Shown here piece by piece: positions 26,558-34,300 of a stretch of 46,474 bases of DNA. Position 1 is the stretch's first letter; every line of letters begins with the position of its first letter. The stretch is from assembly GCA_002500745.1 (NCBI GenBank), contig DLST01000018.1, forward strand, positions 689,865 through 736,338, in the 5' to 3' direction. This DNA is from Sphingobacterium sp. UBA7855. Its GTDB lineage: Bacteria > Bacteroidota > Bacteroidia > Sphingobacteriales > Sphingobacteriaceae. Below the pieces are notes generated by a model. That model was not told the DNA's origin, did not search any database, and saw only the letters and a list, made by a program, of their open reading frames with translations. Both the position numbers and the translations under genes were made by a program.

Positions 26558-29359
26558 GTGAAAAAACTATTTCTTTTAGATGGAATGGCTCTTATATATA
26601 GAGCTTATTTTGCATTGAGCAAAACTCCCCGAATTACCTCAAATGGGTTAAATACAGGAGCAATCATGGGATTTACCAATACGCTTTTGGACGTATTGAA
26701 AAATCAGCAACCTTCTCATATAGCAGTAGTGTTTGACACCGCAGCTCCTACCGCCCGACATATTGAATTTGAAGCTTATAAAGCGCACCGCGAGTCTATG
26801 CCTGAGGATCTTGCGTCCTCTATTCCCTATATAAACCGTTTAATCGAAGGCTTCAATATCCCGATTATTACAATGGATGGGTACGAAGCAGATGATATTA
26901 TCGGGACCTTAGCAAAGAAAGCTGAAAAACAAAATTTTCAGGTCTATTGCATGACACCGGATAAAGATTTTGGCCAGCTCGTATCGGACAATATTTTTAT
27001 CTACAAACCTGCCCGGATGGGTAACGGAGCAGAAGTACAAGGTGTCAAAGAAATTTTGGAAAAATGGGAAGTTTCTAATGTCTGTCAAGTCATCGATATC
27101 CTCGGCCTTTGGGGTGACGCTGTAGACAATATACCGGGTATACCGGGCATCGGTGAGAAAACAGCAAAAAAACTTGTGCAGGAATACGGATCTGTCGAAG
27201 GTATTATTGCTAACGCGGATCAACTCAAAGGAAAAATGCGCGAAAACGTGGAAAACTTTGCTGAACAAGGACTTATCTCTAAAAAATTAGCTACCATTTT
27301 ATTGGACGTACCAATTGACCTTGACGAAAAATCACTTGAACTGGAAGATCCAAACAAAGAAATTCTTGAACCACTATTTGCGGAACTAGAATTCAGAACA
27401 CTTGGAAAGCGGGTTTTCGGCGAAGATTTCTCCATTCTCGACAGAAGTGCCGCCACAACTGGCCAAATGGATTTATTTTCGACAACAACAACTACAATTA
27501 CCACGACCGAAATTGTTACCGAAGTAAGCGTCGAAAATGCAGCAATAAATAACATACATAATACCGCGCATGAATATGTTTTGGTCGATACGCAAGAAAA
27601 ACAAAAAGAGCTTGCCGAAAAGCTGTCTTCTTTGAATAGTTTTTGTTTCGATACGGAAACGACAGGATTGGATGCTAATCTTGCGGACATCGTAGGCTTA
27701 TCATTCTCCTTTGAAAATGCCAGAGCTTACTATATTCCCACTCCGGCAGACCGTGAAGGAGCACAAGCTGTAGTCGATATTTTTAAGGCAGTATTTGAAA
27801 ATCCGAACATCGAAAAAGTGGGACAAAATATCAAATATGATATTTTACTTTTGGCACGATATGGTGTAAAAGTAAAAGGGCCTCTTTTTGACACGATGGT
27901 TGCACATTATCTGATTGATCCAGATACCCGTCATGGTATGGACCTCCTCGCAGAAAATTATCTTAATTACAGTCCAGTATCCATCACTGAGCTTATAGGG
28001 GAAAAAGGCAAGAAACAAGGAAACATGCGCGATGTGGAGATTGAAAAAATTAAGGAATATGCAGCCGAAGACGCAGATATCACATTACAGTTAAAAAATA
28101 TATTTCAACCTCTCCTTATCGAGACCGACACCATAGAACTCGCTCAGGATGTTGAATTCCCATTAGTATATATACTCGCTGAAATTGAACGAAATGGTGT
28201 AAAAATTGACGTTCCGGCACTCGAAGAATTTTCAAAAACTTTGGAGCAGGACATCAAAAACCTCGAGGGATCTATTTTTGAAAAAGCAGGTGTAAATTTC
28301 AACATTGCTTCCCCAAAACAATTGGGTGAAGTTTTATTCGATAAACTGCAGTTGGATCCCAAAGCGAAAAAAACAAAGACGGGACAGTACAAAACGGGAG
28401 AAGATGTATTACTGGCGTTAGCTCATAAATCAGACATCGTTCAAGATATTTTAAACTTCAGGCAAATGCAAAAACTAAAATCAACTTACGTGGATGCACT
28501 GCCGGAGTTAATAAACCCCGAAACAGGATTAATTCACACATCTTACAATCAAGCTGTTGCTGCAACTGGACGTCTGAGTTCGACTAATCCGAATTTACAA
28601 AATATCCCGATACGTACCGAAAGAGGTAGAGAGGTAAGAAAAGCGTTTATTCCACGATCTGAAGAGAACGTGATTCTATCAGCCGATTATTCGCAAATTG
28701 AACTGCGCCTGATCGCCGAGTTAAGTAACGATCAAAATATGATGGAGGCATTTAGTCAAGGTCATGATATCCACCGGGCAACAGCCGCAAAAGTATATCA
28801 TACCGATTTTGATGCTGTTACTTCTGAACAACGCCGCAACGCTAAAGCCGTCAACTTCGGTATTATATATGGTCAATCGGCATTTGGTCTTTCCCAAAAT
28901 CTTGGCATCTCACGCAAAGAAGCATCGGATATCATCAACGAGTATTTTAACCAATATACAGGGATAAAAAGATATATGAGTGATGCGATCGAGTTTGCAA
29001 AAGAGAAGGGTTATGTTGAAACAATTTTAAAGCGGAGGCGTTATCTTAGAGATATCAATTCGGCAAATATGACAGTTCGGGGATTTGCGGAAAGAAATGC
29101 TATTAATGCACCTATCCAGGGTTCGGCCGCAGATTTGATTAAACTTGCCATGATTGCCATTCAAAATGAAATTGAGCAGCAAGGCTTATCGGGTAAAATG
29201 ATCATGCAGGTACATGACGAATTGGTTTTTGACATACCTAAAAGCGAAATACAGCTTTTTAAGCAAATCATACAGGATAAAATGACCAATGCAATCAAAA
29301 CAAATGTACCTTTGGTTGTAGAAATTGGAGAGGGCAAAAATTGGCTTGAAGCGCACTAA
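26558..29359 (+). CDS. polA: DNA polymerase I with both exonuclease domains
   Basis: 933 residues, starting with GTG (MKKLFLLDGMALIYRAYFAL is the conserved N-terminus). It has a 5'-3' flap nuclease (about 1-290, with GYEADDIIGTLA and PGIPGIGEKTA), a Thr-rich linker (about 300-335), a 3'-5' proofreading domain with its acids intact (D365/E367 in FDTETTGLD, D428 in NIKYD, D506 in AAEDADIT), and a family A polymerase. Motif A is DYSQIELRLIAEL (D710), motif B RRNAKAVNFGIIYG (759-772) and motif C VHDE (885-888). It fills gaps and removes Okazaki primers. Full proofreading residues set it apart from exo-deficient Bacillus/Thermus-type enzymes. The next gene starts 4 nt after its stop. Confidence 0.98.
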   Translation: MKKLFLLDGMALIYRAYFALSKTPRITSNGLNTGAIMGFTNTLLDVLKNQQPSHIAVVFDTAAPTARHIEFEAYKAHRESMPEDLASSIPYINRLIEGFNIPIITMDGYEADDIIGTLAKKAEKQNFQVYCMTPDKDFGQLVSDNIFIYKPARMGNGAEVQGVKEILEKWEVSNVCQVIDILGLWGDAVDNIPGIPGIGEKTAKKLVQEYGSVEGIIANADQLKGKMRENVENFAEQGLISKKLATILLDVPIDLDEKSLELEDPNKEILEPLFAELEFRTLGKRVFGEDFSILDRSAATTGQMDLFSTTTTTITTTEIVTEVSVENAAINNIHNTAHEYVLVDTQEKQKELAEKLSSLNSFCFDTETTGLDANLADIVGLSFSFENARAYYIPTPADREGAQAVVDIFKAVFENPNIEKVGQNIKYDILLLARYGVKVKGPLFDTMVAHYLIDPDTRHGMDLLAENYLNYSPVSITELIGEKGKKQGNMRDVEIEKIKEYAAEDADITLQLKNIFQPLLIETDTIELAQDVEFPLVYILAEIERNGVKIDVPALEEFSKTLEQDIKNLEGSIFEKAGVNFNIASPKQLGEVLFDKLQLDPKAKKTKTGQYKTGEDVLLALAHKSDIVQDILNFRQMQKLKSTYVDALPELINPETGLIHTSYNQAVAATGRLSSTNPNLQNIPIRTERGREVRKAFIPRSEENVILSADYSQIELRLIAELSNDQNMMEAFSQGHDIHRATAAKVYHTDFDAVTSEQRRNAKAVNFGIIYGQSAFGLSQNLGISRKEASDIINEYFNQYTGIKRYMSDAIEFAKEKGYVETILKRRRYLRDINSANMTVRGFAERNAINAPIQGSAADLIKLAMIAIQNEIEQQGLSGKMIMQVHDELVFDIPKSEIQLFKQIIQDKMTNAIKTNVPLVVEIGEGKNWLEAH

Positions 29360-29363
29360 TATT

Positions 29364-30494
29364 ATGATTAAAAAACTCATCCATCTATTGTTATTCATTT
29401 CTGTGTGCAGTTTTACAACCCTTTACGCACAGGATGAGAAGCCTGTATTCTACGAAAAATTAGATCAGGGGCTGATTCGTTTTTATTTCGACAAATACTA
29501 CTATCTCGTTTCGAAAGAGTGCGAGTTCAAATCCATCGAGCGTGTTAGTAAATTCGACTTTACCAAACAGTCATTCGAAGGTGAATTTCGCGATTTTGCC
29601 CCCAATGGTAATAGAATACTCGTCGGACATTACACAGACGGTAAAAAAGAGGGTTTGTTTCAAGCTTATCATCCAAACGGCGTATTAAAATGGGAGGTAA
29701 CTTTCCAAAATAATTTTCCTACTGGTGACTGGAAATTTTACTATCCTGACGGAAAGCCGTTGTTAACCATTACATATAGCGAGCAAGGCTACTTTATTAA
29801 AGATTACTGGGACAATAGGGGAAGGCAAGAAGTAACGGATGGTGAGGGCAATTATGAATTTTCCATTCCTTTTGAAGGCTTTACCGAATTTGGGTTTGAT
29901 TTTTACCTACGTAAAGGGAAGGTGAAAAATGGCAAGCCCCAGGGAAACTGGAATACGTATTTCTATAATGTTGGCCAGCAGCCTGTGTATGCTATGACAC
30001 AACGGTTTTCAAATGGTGTACTTACGACAACGTATGATGACAATGGAGAACTTAACAGTGAAGATTTTTTGTCGCTAAGCATCCTCCCTTATGACTATTT
30101 CATGCGGGCAGAACTATTTAACAGCAAATCGTGCAGCTTTGATGACTATGCTAACTTTTATGCTTTCCTCGCGAAACGATTTAACGATAATCTCAATAAA
30201 AAGGGGATTGAAATTACCCAACAAGTAAACTTCTCATACCTGGTGGAGGTAAAGAAAACAGGAATGGCTAATCTGAGAAACCTAAAGTTAGTTTCAGATT
30301 CGGGGAGTGAGTCTTTCGATGGAATCTTAAGCGGCATTGCAAAAAGCATTGATTTCTATTTCCCTACCTATAAAGAGAATAAGCCACAGGATGACCTCAT
30401 AAAAGTGTCTGGGAGTATTACAACAGGGAATGATGGAAAAGTATACACCCATTCAATTAAAATTGAAAGACAAATAGACAATTCGAGTAAATAA
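29364..30494 (+). CDS. Secreted MORN-2 repeat (YwqK-like) protein
   Basis: 377 residues from the ATG at 29364 (signal peptide MIKKLIHLLLFISVCSFTTL then YAQ); the frame extends back into polA. MORN_2-type repeats are seen at GEFRDFAPNGNRILVGHYTD, GLFQAYHPNGVLKWEVTF and GDWKFYYPDGKPLLTITY, with a later copy GNWNTYFYNVGQQPVYAM. The C-terminal 100 residues (VNFSYLVEVKKTGMANLRNL) resemble a TonB-C-like alpha/beta domain, a weak call. Databases often label such repeats as a YwqK antitoxin, but nothing here suggests a toxin pair. Probably periplasmic or surface-exposed, and co-transcribed with polA. Confidence 0.85.
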   Translation: MIKKLIHLLLFISVCSFTTLYAQDEKPVFYEKLDQGLIRFYFDKYYYLVSKECEFKSIERVSKFDFTKQSFEGEFRDFAPNGNRILVGHYTDGKKEGLFQAYHPNGVLKWEVTFQNNFPTGDWKFYYPDGKPLLTITYSEQGYFIKDYWDNRGRQEVTDGEGNYEFSIPFEGFTEFGFDFYLRKGKVKNGKPQGNWNTYFYNVGQQPVYAMTQRFSNGVLTTTYDDNGELNSEDFLSLSILPYDYFMRAELFNSKSCSFDDYANFYAFLAKRFNDNLNKKGIEITQQVNFSYLVEVKKTGMANLRNLKLVSDSGSESFDGILSGIAKSIDFYFPTYKENKPQDDLIKVSGSITTGNDGKVYTHSIKIERQIDNSSK

Positions 30495-30495
30495 C

Positions 30496-30503
30496 TATCT
30501 TTG
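30496..30503 (+). promoter_or_regulatory. -7 element of psd
   Basis: TATCTTTG matches TAnnTTTG exactly, 15 nt before the psd ATG; predicted leader about 11 nt. The -33 element is not clear. Confidence 0.5.
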
Positions 30504-30518
30504 CAGAAATAAATAGAT

Positions 30519-31172
30519 ATGAAATTTCATAAAGAAGGATACACCACATTAGCAATCGCTGTACTTTTTATCTTTATTATCAATGCAGTTGCGGATTATT
30601 ATGATGCTTCGCAATATGTCAAATGGTTTATTTATGCCCTATCAGCATTCCTGTTTATTACAGTTGTTCAGTTCTTCAGAAGCCCTAAAAAAGTGTTCAA
30701 TCCAGAAGATGGGATCATTCTTTGTCCGGCTGACGGGAAAGTTGTTGTTATCGAAGAGACTGAAGAAAATGAATATTTCCACGATAAACGTATTCAAGTT
30801 TCGATTTTTATGTCGCCAGTTAATGTACACGTTAACAGAAATCCTATTAGTGGTTTGGTTACATTCTTTAAATATCATCCTGGAAAATTTTTAGTGGCCT
30901 GGCATCCCAAATCATCCACCGATAACGAAAGAACAACGGTCGTTGTCAAAGATAAAGCAGGGAGAGAGGTTCTTTTCCGTCAAATTGCGGGAGCCCTAGC
31001 ACGCCGTATTGTATGGTATATAAAAGAAAATGACGAAGTGGTGCAAGGGAATGAGTTTGGTTTTATCAAATTTGGTTCCCGCGTAGATTTATTCCTCCCT
31101 TTGGGCACTGAAATCAATGTCAACATTGGTGATAAAGTTACAGGAGCTAAAACCATCATTGGGAAATTTTAA
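30519..31172 (+). CDS. psd: Phosphatidylserine decarboxylase, short type
   Basis: 217 residues, the short form found in many Bacteroidota. It makes phosphatidylethanolamine, the main phospholipid, at the inner membrane. One or two N-terminal membrane segments (about 10-27 and 33-50) precede the catalytic domain with CPADGKVV (69-76), MSPVNVHVNRNPISG (98-112) and the autocleavage site FGSR (G186-S187), where the serine becomes the pyruvoyl group. Beta and alpha subunits would therefore be about 186 and 31 residues. A strong terminator follows at 31202-31226. The pssA gene is not in the window. Confidence 0.95.
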   Translation: MKFHKEGYTTLAIAVLFIFIINAVADYYDASQYVKWFIYALSAFLFITVVQFFRSPKKVFNPEDGIILCPADGKVVVIEETEENEYFHDKRIQVSIFMSPVNVHVNRNPISGLVTFFKYHPGKFLVAWHPKSSTDNERTTVVVKDKAGREVLFRQIAGALARRIVWYIKENDEVVQGNEFGFIKFGSRVDLFLPLGTEINVNIGDKVTGAKTIIGKF

Positions 31173-31201
31173 CAATTTATTAATATCATTATAAGTAACT
31201 T

Positions 31202-31226
31202 AGGCTCCAAATTAGGGGCCTTTTTT
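31202..31226 (+). terminator. psd terminator ending 9 nt before the histidine kinase ATG
   Basis: AGGCTCC pairs with GGGGCCT (one G-U pair), followed by TTTTTT. It lies 30 bp after psd and almost touches the kinase start codon, so it could also act as an attenuator. Confidence 0.82.
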
Positions 31227-31235
31227 ATTCAACAA

Positions 31236-32273
31236 ATGAATTTTAGACAATTATTATTGACAAACTCAGCAGCGGTTGGTGTTGCAATATCCACAATCAG
31301 CTTTTATTATAAACACGAGCTGCAGACAGCATTGATCATTTTCTGTGTTGCGGTGGTAACGAGTTTTCTTCTATTTAACTATTTATTTGAGAAGTATATA
31401 TATCGGCGTCTCAACACCATGTATAAACTCATTCACAATCTCAAACTTGGCAAAGATCTTAAAGATGCCATCGGAGAACATATCAGCGAGGACCCCATTA
31501 CAGATGCTGAAAATGAAGTCAAAGCATGGGCAAAAGATAAAAAAAACGAGATAGAACAATTAAAATCACAGGAAAAATTTCGAAGAGAGTTTCTATCCAA
31601 CATTTCCCATGAATTCAAAACACCACTCTTTGCTACACAGGGCTACATTGAGACGCTGCAGGACGGCCTTATGGAAGAGGATATGGAAATGGCAAAAAAT
31701 TTCCTCAACAAAGCTGCCCGAAATCTTGATCGCCTTAATTATCTAATTCTTGATCTGGATGAGATATCTAAATTGGAATCTGGCAAAATGGTTCTTAATA
31801 TCGAAAAATTTGATATTGTCGACCTGATCAAAGACACCTCAGAATCCCTTGAAGACAAAGCCAAACAGCACAACATCAAAATCGAATTCAGACCTAAGGC
31901 CGGAACACCACATTGGGTGAAGGCAGACCGCAATAAAATACATCAAGTACTGTATAATTTGATAGACAACTCATTGAAATATGGAAAAGAAGGTGGAACA
32001 ACAAAAATTAAGATTTTCCCATTATTTGAGCAGGTTCTTATCGAAATTACAGACGACGGCTATGGCATTGAGGAAAAAAATCTCAGCCGCGTATTTGAAC
32101 GTTTTTTCCGAACTGACAAAAGCCGATCACGCGATATAGGAGGGTCTGGGTTAGGGTTAGCAATCGTTAAGCATATTGTTGAAGCACATCAGCAAAATGT
32201 CAATGTGCGCAGTACGGAGGGTATCGGAACCACATTTGGGTTTACGTTACAAAACGTGCAAGCCGGAAACTAA
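31236..32273 (+). CDS. PhoR-like sensor histidine kinase
   Basis: 345 residues. Two membrane helices (about 5-23 and 31-50) are joined by only a few residues, so there is no periplasmic sensor domain, as in PhoR. A linker leads to HisKA with the phosphorylated histidine H125 in FLSNISHEFKTPL and to a HATPase domain with N box NLIDNSLKYG, G1 DDGYGIEE, F box FERFFRT and G2 GGSGLGLAIV. No response regulator gene is adjacent. The PhoU-like and PiT genes follow on the same strand, which points to phosphate sensing; this is inference from context. Confidence 0.92.
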   Translation: MNFRQLLLTNSAAVGVAISTISFYYKHELQTALIIFCVAVVTSFLLFNYLFEKYIYRRLNTMYKLIHNLKLGKDLKDAIGEHISEDPITDAENEVKAWAKDKKNEIEQLKSQEKFRREFLSNISHEFKTPLFATQGYIETLQDGLMEEDMEMAKNFLNKAARNLDRLNYLILDLDEISKLESGKMVLNIEKFDIVDLIKDTSESLEDKAKQHNIKIEFRPKAGTPHWVKADRNKIHQVLYNLIDNSLKYGKEGGTTKIKIFPLFEQVLIEITDDGYGIEEKNLSRVFERFFRTDKSRSRDIGGSGLGLAIVKHIVEAHQQNVNVRSTEGIGTTFGFTLQNVQAGN

Positions 32274-32310
32274 ACAATGATGACACTTTTGTGTTTAAAC
32301 AAAATCAATG

Positions 32311-32332
32311 TTAACATTAACTTAACATTAAG
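32311..32332 (+). promoter_or_regulatory. Candidate Pho box: two 11-bp direct repeats
   Basis: TTAACATTAAC (32311-32321) is followed directly by TTAACATTAAG (32322-32332). The 11-bp period and the position just upstream of the -7 element are the geometry of PhoB-type tandem binding at activated promoters. Confidence 0.55.
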
Positions 32333-32336
32333 GTAT

Positions 32337-32344
32337 TACTTTTG
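32337..32344 (+). promoter_or_regulatory. -7 element of the DUF47-PiT operon
   Basis: TACTTTTG matches TAnnTTTG, with a predicted leader of 14 nt. The -33 element is missing and its place is taken by the direct repeats. Confidence 0.6.
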
Positions 32345-32362
32345 TAAAAATAATTTTAAGAT

Positions 32363-33010
32363 ATGTCTTTAAATAGCATTTTTCAGTACTTCGTTCCAAA
32401 GGACAAAAAATTCTTCCCTTTGTTTGAACAAGCCGGCAACAATTTGATCGAGATGTCAAAGTTGTTAAAAGATATTGTAAACTCAAGCAATCCTGAGAAG
32501 AAAAAAGATTTTACGCGCAAGATGGAAGATTTGGAGCACAAGGGCGACAATATCACACATCAAATTCATTTGGAGTTAGGAAAGAATTTCATCACTCCTT
32601 TCGATCGCGAAGATATACACTCTTTGGCAAGTTCATTGGATGATGTAGCCGATTTTATTCACGGTGCTGCCAACAGAATGGACCTTTACAAAGTTGAAAA
32701 AGCGACTGAACCAATGATAGAAATTGCGGACTTGTTGGTTGAAGCCACTGAACATGTGTCAAAAGCTATTCATGAGCTTAGAGACTTAAAAAATATCCGA
32801 AACATTACAGATTCATGCGTGCGAATCAACAGTGTTGAAAACAAAGCAGATTATATCTTTGATAAGGCTGTAGCTGACCTATTTGAGTTTGAAAAAGATG
32901 CAATTTCATTAATTAAACACAAAGAAGTGTTATCTGCAATGGAAGATGCAACGGATAAGTGTGAGGATGTTGCTAACGTATTAGAAAGCATTCTAGTTAA
33001 AAACGCATAA
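32363..33010 (+). CDS. DUF47 (PhoU-like) partner of the PiT phosphate transporter
   Basis: 215 residues, all helical. PhoU-type metal-binding helices are visible: DLEHKGDNITHQIHLELG, the central FDREDIHSLASSLDDVADFI and the C-terminal EDATDKCEDVANVLESIL, with regularly spaced E/D-x-x-x-D motifs. DUF47 proteins are normally encoded directly before PiT phosphate permeases and are thought to regulate their activity from the cytoplasm, as PhoU does for Pst. The pit gene follows after 36 bp. Transcription probably begins at the promoter with the candidate Pho box. Confidence 0.94.
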   Translation: MSLNSIFQYFVPKDKKFFPLFEQAGNNLIEMSKLLKDIVNSSNPEKKKDFTRKMEDLEHKGDNITHQIHLELGKNFITPFDREDIHSLASSLDDVADFIHGAANRMDLYKVEKATEPMIEIADLLVEATEHVSKAIHELRDLKNIRNITDSCVRINSVENKADYIFDKAVADLFEFEKDAISLIKHKEVLSAMEDATDKCEDVANVLESILVKNA

Positions 33011-33046
33011 TCATTCGATATAAGTGCACAAAAATTCTACGAGATT

Positions 33047-34057
33047 ATGATGTCAACATTACTCGTTGTCGTGATTGTCCTGGCAATTGCTTTTGACTAC
33101 ATCAATGGATTCCATGATGCAGCCAATTCCATTGCGACAGTTGTATCAACAAAAGTTTTAACGCCAGCAATGGCAGTTTTATGGGCTGCAATATTCAACT
33201 TTGCCGCTTACTTCTACTTTACAGACCATAAGGTCGCCAATACCATTGCAAAAACAGTATTGGAAGAATACATTACATTAGAAGTAATTTTTGCGGGATT
33301 ATTAGCAGCAATTGGCTGGAACTTGTTCACATGGTATTACGGCGTACCATCAAGTTCTTCACACACGCTTATCGGGGGATTTGCTGGTTCTGGTATGGCT
33401 TATGCATTTATTCTGGGCGCAGATCCAATTCATGCTATCAATATTGATGCTACCCTAAAGATTATTGCTTTTATCGTGCTCGCTCCGATCATAGGTATGA
33501 CGATTTCCGTCATCATTACCCTACTTGTCATTAATCTGGCGAAAAACTCTAGACCAAGTGTTGCCGAAAAATGGTTCAAAATATTACAACTTGTTTCCTC
33601 TGCAGCACTAAGTTTTGCACACGGGGGTAACGACGCTCAGAAAGTAATGGGAATTATCCTGGTGGCTATGGTAGCGGGTGGTTATGTCCCAACGACAGAA
33701 CACATGCCGGAATGGATTCCATTAACTTGTTATGCGGCTATTGCAGCTGGAACAATGAGTGGTGGATGGAAAATAGTAAAAACAATGGGAACCAAAATAA
33801 CAAAGGTTACCCCACTGGAAGGTGTCTGTGCTGAATCAGCGGGAGCGGTTACATTAGGTATTACTGAACATTTTGGTATTCCGGCTTCTACAACACATAC
33901 CATTACAGGAGCAATCATAGGCGTTGGTGTCGTTAAACGTGTTTCGGCCGTCCGCTGGGGTGTCACAATCAGTTTGTTATGGGCTTGGATATTAACGATT
34001 CCGGTTTCAGCCGTGTTAGGTGGATTGTCGCTATTGATTGTACATTATTTGCTTTAG
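33047..34057 (+). CDS. pit: PiT family inorganic phosphate transporter
   Basis: 336 residues, about ten membrane helices. The two inverted family signatures are present: GFHDAANSIATVVSTK (21-36) and AHGGNDAQKVMGI (about 189-201). It takes up metal-phosphate with protons (or Na+) across the inner membrane. It is the second gene of an operon with the DUF47 protein. An A/T-only hairpin with a T-run (34056-34080) directly after the stop may terminate transcription. Sulfate permease relatives share the fold, but the DUF47 neighbour argues for phosphate. Confidence 0.95.
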   Translation: MMSTLLVVVIVLAIAFDYINGFHDAANSIATVVSTKVLTPAMAVLWAAIFNFAAYFYFTDHKVANTIAKTVLEEYITLEVIFAGLLAAIGWNLFTWYYGVPSSSSHTLIGGFAGSGMAYAFILGADPIHAINIDATLKIIAFIVLAPIIGMTISVIITLLVINLAKNSRPSVAEKWFKILQLVSSAALSFAHGGNDAQKVMGIILVAMVAGGYVPTTEHMPEWIPLTCYAAIAAGTMSGGWKIVKTMGTKITKVTPLEGVCAESAGAVTLGITEHFGIPASTTHTITGAIIGVGVVKRVSAVRWGVTISLLWAWILTIPVSAVLGGLSLLIVHYLL

Positions 34058-34089
34058 AAAAAAAAACCTTAATTTTTTTCTTAAACGTA

Positions 34090-34119
34090 TTGAAACAAAA
34101 CAAAAATTTGGTACTTTCG
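34090..34119 (+). promoter_or_regulatory. Housekeeping-type promoter upstream of ompA
   Basis: TTG (34090-34092), 19 nt, then TACTTTCG (34112-34119). Predicted transcript start near 34124, giving a leader of about 177 nt to the ATG at 34301. Confidence 0.5.
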
Positions 34120-34209
34120 TAGCGGATTTTTGTTTTGTTGTTTCACATTAAATCCTTAATTTAGTACAAAATATAGCGGAAACAAAATATTTAACATAAC
34201 TTTAAGACT

Positions 34210-34226
34210 TTGGCACGGCAATTGTA
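34210..34226 (+). promoter_or_regulatory. Sigma-54-type promoter (-24/-12) upstream of ompA
   Basis: TTGGCACG, 4 nt (GCAA), then TTGTA, against the consensus TGGCACG-N4-TTGCA/T; only the C of the -12 GC is changed to T. Predicted start near 34237, giving a leader of about 64 nt. Confidence 0.55.
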
Positions 34227-34300
34227 CTGTTCCAAGTGTTGATAAAAGATAATTAAGTTTGAAAACAATTAAAATTAATAATAACCTTAAAAACAAGAGT

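Noticed and set aside
27220..27690. 156-codon open frame opposite polA
   Set aside because: It lies antisense to the Thr-rich linker and exonuclease region of polA and shows long Ser/Val runs with no domain.
29364..30494. Toxin-antitoxin system suggested by the YwqK label of MORN-2 proteins
   Set aside because: The protein has a signal peptide, follows polA and has no small toxin-like gene beside it; the repeats alone do not make an antitoxin.
34191..34212. TTAACAT and TTAAGA half-sites with 11-bp spacing as a second Pho box upstream of ompA
   Set aside because: Only the first six or seven bases of each half agree and the second half diverges; in such AT-rich DNA this is expected by chance.
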